Shown here: positions 24,370 through 27,642 of the stretch, piece after piece
How the letters are laid out: every line of letters begins with the position of its first letter
Position numbering within the stretch: the first letter of the stretch is position 1
DNA from: Ruminococcus sp. UBA7158
GTDB taxonomy: Bacteria > Bacillota > Clostridia > Oscillospirales > Ruminococcaceae
Direction: 5' to 3'
Assembly (NCBI GenBank): GCA_002491605.1
Contig: DKWG01000064.1
Location: forward strand, 1 to 27,642
DNA length: 27,642 nt
Notes under the pieces: model-generated
What the model saw: the letters and a program-made list of their open reading frames with translations, nothing else
The model's database searches: none
What the model was told of the DNA's origin: nothing
Position numbers and translations under genes: made by a program

Positions 24370-24723
24370 TTATTTAAATCCCAAAACCTCTCTGAACACC
24401 CAACCGATAGAGCGAGGCAAAGCCTTCTGCATCGCAAGGAAAATGCCCAAAACAGCCATAATAATTGTGGGCAGATACAGGTATATCTTTTTCCAGCCAA
24501 TCTCTTTCCAATACTCCTTCACCTTAAAGAAGGTTATAACCCAATATATAAACAAGGGTCCTGAGATCAATATATAAAACTCACAGCAAAAGCCCAAAAA
24601 TATCGGAAGTGTAACCATCAAGCCGATAAAGAGCCTTTTGAGTTCCTTCTCAGGTCGATAAGTCGCCTCGTAAGGGTTGTCAGCGAATTTGTTTAATGTT
24701 GTTAAATCTTTTTTGAGTCCCAT
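24370..24723 (-). CDS. Small membrane protein with three predicted helices, function unknown
   Basis: The 117-residue product starts with a polar stretch (MGLKKDLTTLNKFADNPYEA). Three hydrophobic segments follow (about 31-46, 47-65 and 81-97), and it ends in a basic tail. I recognise no domain. GAGG upstream favours ATG 24723 (or 24729); the TTG frame to 24738 lacks a ribosome-binding site. A strong promoter lies 33 bases upstream and tgt follows, so it is the first gene of the tgt transcript. Any role in tRNA modification would be speculation. Confidence 0.75.
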   Translation of the reverse strand: MGLKKDLTTLNKFADNPYEATYRPEKELKRLFIGLMVTLPIFLGFCCEFYILISGPLFIYWVITFFKVKEYWKEIGWKKIYLYLPTIIMAVLGIFLAMQKALPRSIGWVFREVLGFK

Positions 24724-24755
24724 AAGCATACCTCGCAAAATTATTAATTGATATT

Positions 24756-24784
24756 ACTATACTACTTATTGCGTGATTCGTCAA
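24756..24784 (-). promoter_or_regulatory. Promoter of the small membrane protein-tgt unit
   Basis: The minus strand has TTGACG (24779-24784), a 17-bp spacer and TATAGT (24756-24761). Confidence 0.82.
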
Positions 24785-24873
24785 GAAAATTGAGGGATTT
24801 GGGATGAGTATATTGATTGTATAATAAATTTCGAAAGATTAGATTGATTAAATCTCATTTTTCGGTGGCGTTT

Positions 24874-24910
24874 TTATATAGTCGGGGGTGCGCCACACCC
24901 GACTATATAA
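24874..24910. repeat. 17-bp near-perfect inverted repeat upstream of parB-like gene
   Basis: TTATATAGTCGGGGGTG (24874-24890) and CACACCCGACTATATAA (24894-24910) are inverted with one mismatch around CGC. There is no T-run after it, so it is not a simple terminator. A TATAAT at 24906-24911 overlaps its right arm. It could be an operator, a ParB-binding site or an element-end structure. Confidence 0.75.
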
Positions 24911-24943
24911 TGTGTATTGTGTACTGTAAGAAGGAATTAAAAA

Positions 24944-25867
24944 ATGACAAAACGAAATACGGATTTTACTTTATCCACAAAGTCGCTGGATGATCTGTTC
25001 TCTACACAGGAGGAGCGGGACGATGCAAAGCTGGAGCGAGTGCAGAATATACCACTTTGCGAGCTGCACCCGTTTAAGGATCATCCGTTTAAGATTATGA
25101 ACAATGAGGAAATGCAGCGTATGATCGAGAGCATCCGCAAGGTGGGTGCTCTCACGCCGGCGATTGCAAGACCGCTGTCTGACGGTGGCTACGAACTTGT
25201 ATCTGGGCATAGGCGGCTTGCGGCGTGTCAGGTACTCGGTGTCGAAACAATGCCTGTAATCGTCCGTGAGATGTCCGACGATGAAGCGGTAATTGCAATG
25301 GTGGATGCTAACTTACAGCGAGAAACGATTCTGCCAAGCGAAAAGTCGTTTGCTTATAATATGAAGCTGGATGCCATAAAGCATCAGGGTGTAGCTTCTC
25401 GCCAAGTTGAGGAGAAGTTGCTTACAGTAGAAAAAATCGGTGTTGATGGTGGAGATAGCAAAAATCAAGTGTTGCGTTATATTCGTCTGACCTACTTAAT
25501 TCCGGAACTTCTCTCTATGGTGGACAAAAATAGAATCGCCTTTAATCCGGCAGTAGAATTGTCCTACTTAGAATCATCCGAACAGCGGGTACTGCTAAAC
25601 GCAATGGAACTGAACGACTGCACCCCGTCACACGCACAAAGTATTCGATTGAAAAAGCTGTCGCAGGAGGGAGCGCTGGACAATCAAGTAATTTACGAGG
25701 TCATGTCGGAGCAAAAGCCGAACCAGCAGGAACAATACAAGTTCAAGCGTGACGACATCCGAAAGTATTTCCCAAAGAGCTATACGGACAAGCAAGTTTA
25801 CGATACGGTTTTGAAGCTGTTGGAGCAATGGCAACGGAAGCGTGAACGGGATAGGGATTCCCGCTGA
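24944..25867 (+). CDS. ParB/RepB/Spo0J-family partition-like protein
   Basis: The 307-residue product has a ParB N-terminal domain (about 34-125). The CTP-binding box is YELVSGHRRLAACQVLG (Gly-His-Arg-Arg at 88-91), with MVDANLQRETILPSEK next. A helix-turn-helix region (about 135-210) includes VLRYIRLTYLIPELL and AFNPAVELSYL. The C-terminus is Gln/Lys-rich (KQVYDTVLKLLEQWQRKRER). ParB proteins load at a palindromic site and slide as CTP-bound clamps, usually with ParA. No ParA is present, and this subtype is common on clostridial mobile elements. AAGGAATT precedes ATG 24944. The palindrome 34 bases upstream is a candidate binding site. Confidence 0.88.
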   Translation: MTKRNTDFTLSTKSLDDLFSTQEERDDAKLERVQNIPLCELHPFKDHPFKIMNNEEMQRMIESIRKVGALTPAIARPLSDGGYELVSGHRRLAACQVLGVETMPVIVREMSDDEAVIAMVDANLQRETILPSEKSFAYNMKLDAIKHQGVASRQVEEKLLTVEKIGVDGGDSKNQVLRYIRLTYLIPELLSMVDKNRIAFNPAVELSYLESSEQRVLLNAMELNDCTPSHAQSIRLKKLSQEGALDNQVIYEVMSEQKPNQQEQYKFKRDDIRKYFPKSYTDKQVYDTVLKLLEQWQRKRERDRDSR

Positions 25868-25914
25868 TTCGTACACGGGCGTTTGCAATTTGATAAATCA
25901 CTGGCTGGAAAGAA

Positions 25915-25949
25915 CTGCGCCGACGGCTACAATGATACTGTCGGTGCAG
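25915..25949 (+). repeat. Hairpin between parB-like gene and integrase
   Basis: CTGCGCCGAC (25915-25924) and GTCGGTGCAG (25940-25949) form a ten-pair stem with one G-T and a 15-base loop. There is no T-run; it may be an RNA structure in the integrase leader or a DNA-binding site. Confidence 0.5.
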
Positions 25950-25992
25950 CCTGTCCTGTGTGCTAATCTAAATTCTAGGAGGTAAAACAATT

Positions 25993-27173
25993 ATGGTATC
26001 AGGACATCTGCAAGTTAAAAAAGGACACTATTATGTGGTGCTCAGCTACTACGATAACCGCGGCAAACGCCATGTCAAATATGTAGCTACGGGACTGCCC
26101 GAAAAGGGAAACAAGCGAAAGGCGGAGGCGGAGCTTGCGAAAATCCGCAGCAGCTTCGAGCCGCCGCAGGAGGTAAACGAGCTTGCCTCCGATATGCCTT
26201 TTGCGGATTATCTGCTCCAGTGGCTGGATATTGTGAGGGTACGGGTAAAGTCAACCACCTACGGCTCATACGAGAGCATGGTAAAGCAAACCATTGAGCC
26301 GTATTTCAGAAGCCGCAATATCACGCTTCGGGGCTTGGAGGCACGGCATATTCAGCAGTTTTATTCGGAAAAGCTGAGGCAGGTAAAGGCAAATTCAGTT
26401 ATCCACTACCACGCCGTCATTCATCAGGCGTTGAAATACGCAATGAAAACAGACCTTGTAACACAAAATGTGGCAATGAAGGTTGACCGCCCGAAGAAAA
26501 ACGACTTCCAGCCGGTATTTCTGGACGCAGAAGAAATGCAGCGATTATTTGAAATAGTCAAAGGCGCAAGGCTGGAGCTTCCCGTACTGGTTGCCGCCTT
26601 TTACGGCTTGCGCCGTGGCGAGGTGGTGGGGCTGAAATGTGACGCTATCGACTTTGAGCGTGGCACGCTGACCGTTAAGCGCACGGTTACGTCCATTTCT
26701 GTGGACGGCAAAACAAAGATCTACGAGCAGGAATCCGCAAAGACAAAGTCAAGCCTGCGAACTCTGCCCCTTGTGGGGACATTCCGTGAATATTTCAGCG
26801 AGGTCAAGGCGGCGCAGGAGGTGAACAAGAAGGTCTGCGGCAACTGCTACAATTACAAGTATGACGGATATGTCTTTGTAGACGAAATGAGCGAGCTGAT
26901 GACCAGAACTACTTAACAAACTATTTCCCCGAATATATCCAAAAGCACGGCATGAAAAGGATGCGTTTCCACGATCTGCGCCATTCCTGCGCATTCCTCT
27001 TGCTTGCAAACGGTGTACCGCTGAAGCAGATTCAGGATTGGTTAGGGCATTCGGATTTCAGTACAGCGGCGAATATCTATGCACATTTGGATTACACTTC
27101 AAAATTGTCCTCAGCACAGGCGATGGAGGGCGAATCCATCTGCCGGAAGCAGGAAATTTCAGCAGTAAATTGA
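25993..27173 (+). pseudogene. Tyrosine-recombinase integrase broken by a single-base frameshift
   Basis: The first frame (25993-26916) encodes an N-terminal arm-type domain (GHLQVKKGHYYVVLSYYDNRGKRHVKYV in adjoining pieces), a SAM-like core-binding domain (about 70-165) and the start of the catalytic domain, with the first Arg in FYGLRRGEVVGLK and a Lys in TKSSLRTLPL. It stops at 26914-26916 after SELMTRTT. The missing part continues in another frame from about 26907 (NYLTNYFPEYIQKHGMKRM) through HDLRHSCA, WLGHSDFSTAANIYAHL with the Tyr nucleophile, to 27173. A single missing base near 26905-26907 explains this. AGGAGG nine bases before ATG 25993 is intact. The split leaves neither part with a full active site. 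Confidence 0.88.
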
Positions 27174-27312
27174 CCAGAATTATTGTCAATGGCGAGGAAA
27201 ACTGATCTTTATGGGTTCAAATCTAAAAGAAGTCAAAAATCTGCCCAGTTCTTTCCGAAAAATCGTCTGTTCTTTCCATGATTTTAATGCGATTTTCAGA
27301 AGTCGTCAAAAA

Positions 27313-27350
27313 AGAAAAGTCCGGCAACCCCACATGGCTACTGGACTTTT
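27313..27350 (-). terminator. Probable terminator of tRNA-Ser
   Basis: On the minus strand AAAAGTCC and GGACTTTT bracket a second stem (GTAGCC with GGTTGC) and are followed by CTTTTTT. It begins right after the tRNA CCA end. Confidence 0.8.
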
Positions 27351-27439
27351 TGGCGGAGAGTTAGGGATTCGAACCCTAGGTTCCTTTTGGGAACACAGCA
27401 TTTCGAGTGCTGCACCTTCGACCACTCGGACAACTCTCC
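27351..27439 (-). tRNA. tRNA-Ser (anticodon CGA)
   Basis: The minus strand folds as a class II tRNA. The acceptor is GGAGAGT/ACTCTCC with discriminator G and encoded CCA. The D-arm contains GTGGTCGAAGG. The anticodon stem CAGCA/TGCTG has loop CTCGAAA (anticodon CGA at 27403-27405). A long variable arm (TTCC/GGAA) and T-arm TAGGG-TTCGAAT-CCCTA complete it. The CGA anticodon reads UCG serine codons. Confidence 0.97.
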
Positions 27440-27560
27440 GTGTATGTTGTTCCTTCAAAATGATTTCGAAAGAACAACTAATATTCATTTTTCAACCGTG
27501 TTGCAACGCACAAATACGCTTGCGCACTAAAATTCCATCGAGTTAAAACTCAACTTTGAC

Positions 27561-27589
27561 ATTCTATCATAGATTTAAAAATATTGCAA
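27561..27589 (-). promoter_or_regulatory. Promoter of tRNA-Ser
   Basis: The minus strand has TTGCAA (27584-27589), a 17-bp spacer and TAGAAT (27561-27566), about 120 bases before the tRNA. The sequence between holds no gene. Confidence 0.65.
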
Positions 27590-27642
27590 GGGGAAAAAGC
27601 AAATTTTTTAAGAAAATCTGTAGCGTTACAATAGAAGTGAGA

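Larger units (their letters stand above)
24874..27173 (+). mobile_element. Putative degraded integrative element (ParB plus broken integrase)
   Basis: A palindrome, an orphan ParB-like gene and a frameshifted tyrosine integrase lie together on the plus strand, ending 178 bases from the 3' end of a tRNA-Ser gene. This is a common arrangement for integrative elements, but no excisionase, relaxase or cargo is present and I found no duplicated attachment core. Boundaries are approximate. Confidence 0.5.

Noticed and set aside
24785..24805. Left attachment core matching the tRNA-Ser 3' end
   Set aside because: Only AGGGATT is shared with the tRNA; too short to call a direct repeat.
27211..27546. 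111-codon plus-strand open frame
   Set aside because: It runs antisense through tRNA-Ser and its terminator and lacks a ribosome-binding site.
1..27642. CRISPR array, rRNA genes, toxin-antitoxin pair or defence island
   Set aside because: No regularly spaced repeats, rRNA signatures or paired small toxin/antitoxin genes were seen; the two XRE genes have no recognisable toxin partner.

Overview
The window looks like chromosomal DNA of a low-to-moderate-GC Firmicute of class Clostridia, most like the Oscillospiraceae/Ruminococcaceae. The evidence is A/G-rich Shine-Dalgarno sites, frequent TTG starts, consensus sigma-A promoters with 17-bp spacers, a SAM-I riboswitch, a T-box leader, and clostridial versions of ParC/ParE, IreB, RqcP and PdaA. 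No database search was possible; family names rest on motifs read in the translations.

Layout. (1) 134-3010, minus strand: a small ComEA-like helix-hairpin-helix protein overlapping metK; a promoter, SAM-I riboswitch and terminator controlling metK; then an ArgC-like protein that has lost its catalytic Cys and His. (2) 3483-6286, plus strand: an ECF sigma factor, an overlapping large membrane-anchored anti-sigma-like protein, and a 75-aa membrane peptide, closed by a terminator. (3) 6384-6932: a small XRE regulator with a candidate operator and a bidirectional terminator. (4) 6964-11207, minus: parE-parC (topoisomerase IV). (5) 11695-14764, plus: a SpoVB/YabM-type flippase, HU, RqcP, and an XRE regulator with two membrane segments. 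(6) 14832-16575, minus: a PdaA-like deacetylase lipoprotein and ireB. (7) 16705-21618, minus: an FAD oxidoreductase-pheS-pheT operon behind a phenylalanine T-box leader. (8) 21615-24784, minus: a HAD phosphatase overlapping mntP, tgt, and a small three-helix membrane protein. (9) 24874-27173, plus: a putative mobile-element remnant with a long palindrome, an orphan ParB and a frameshifted tyrosine integrase. (10) 27313-27589, minus: tRNA-Ser(CGA) with its promoter and terminator.

Most genes are housekeeping (SAM synthesis, Phe-tRNA charging, queuosine modification, decatenation, nucleoid structure, ribosome rescue). Two amino-acid-sensing RNA leaders, SAM-I for metK and a T-box for pheST, are the clearest regulatory structures. 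Both lie under spurious open frames and are easily missed. The least explained parts are the catalytically dead ArgC-like protein, the sigma/anti-sigma unit with an overlapping leader ORF, the oxidoreductase placed under Phe-tRNA control, and the orphan ParB beside its palindrome. I see no CRISPR array, rRNA, intact insertion sequence or defence system.
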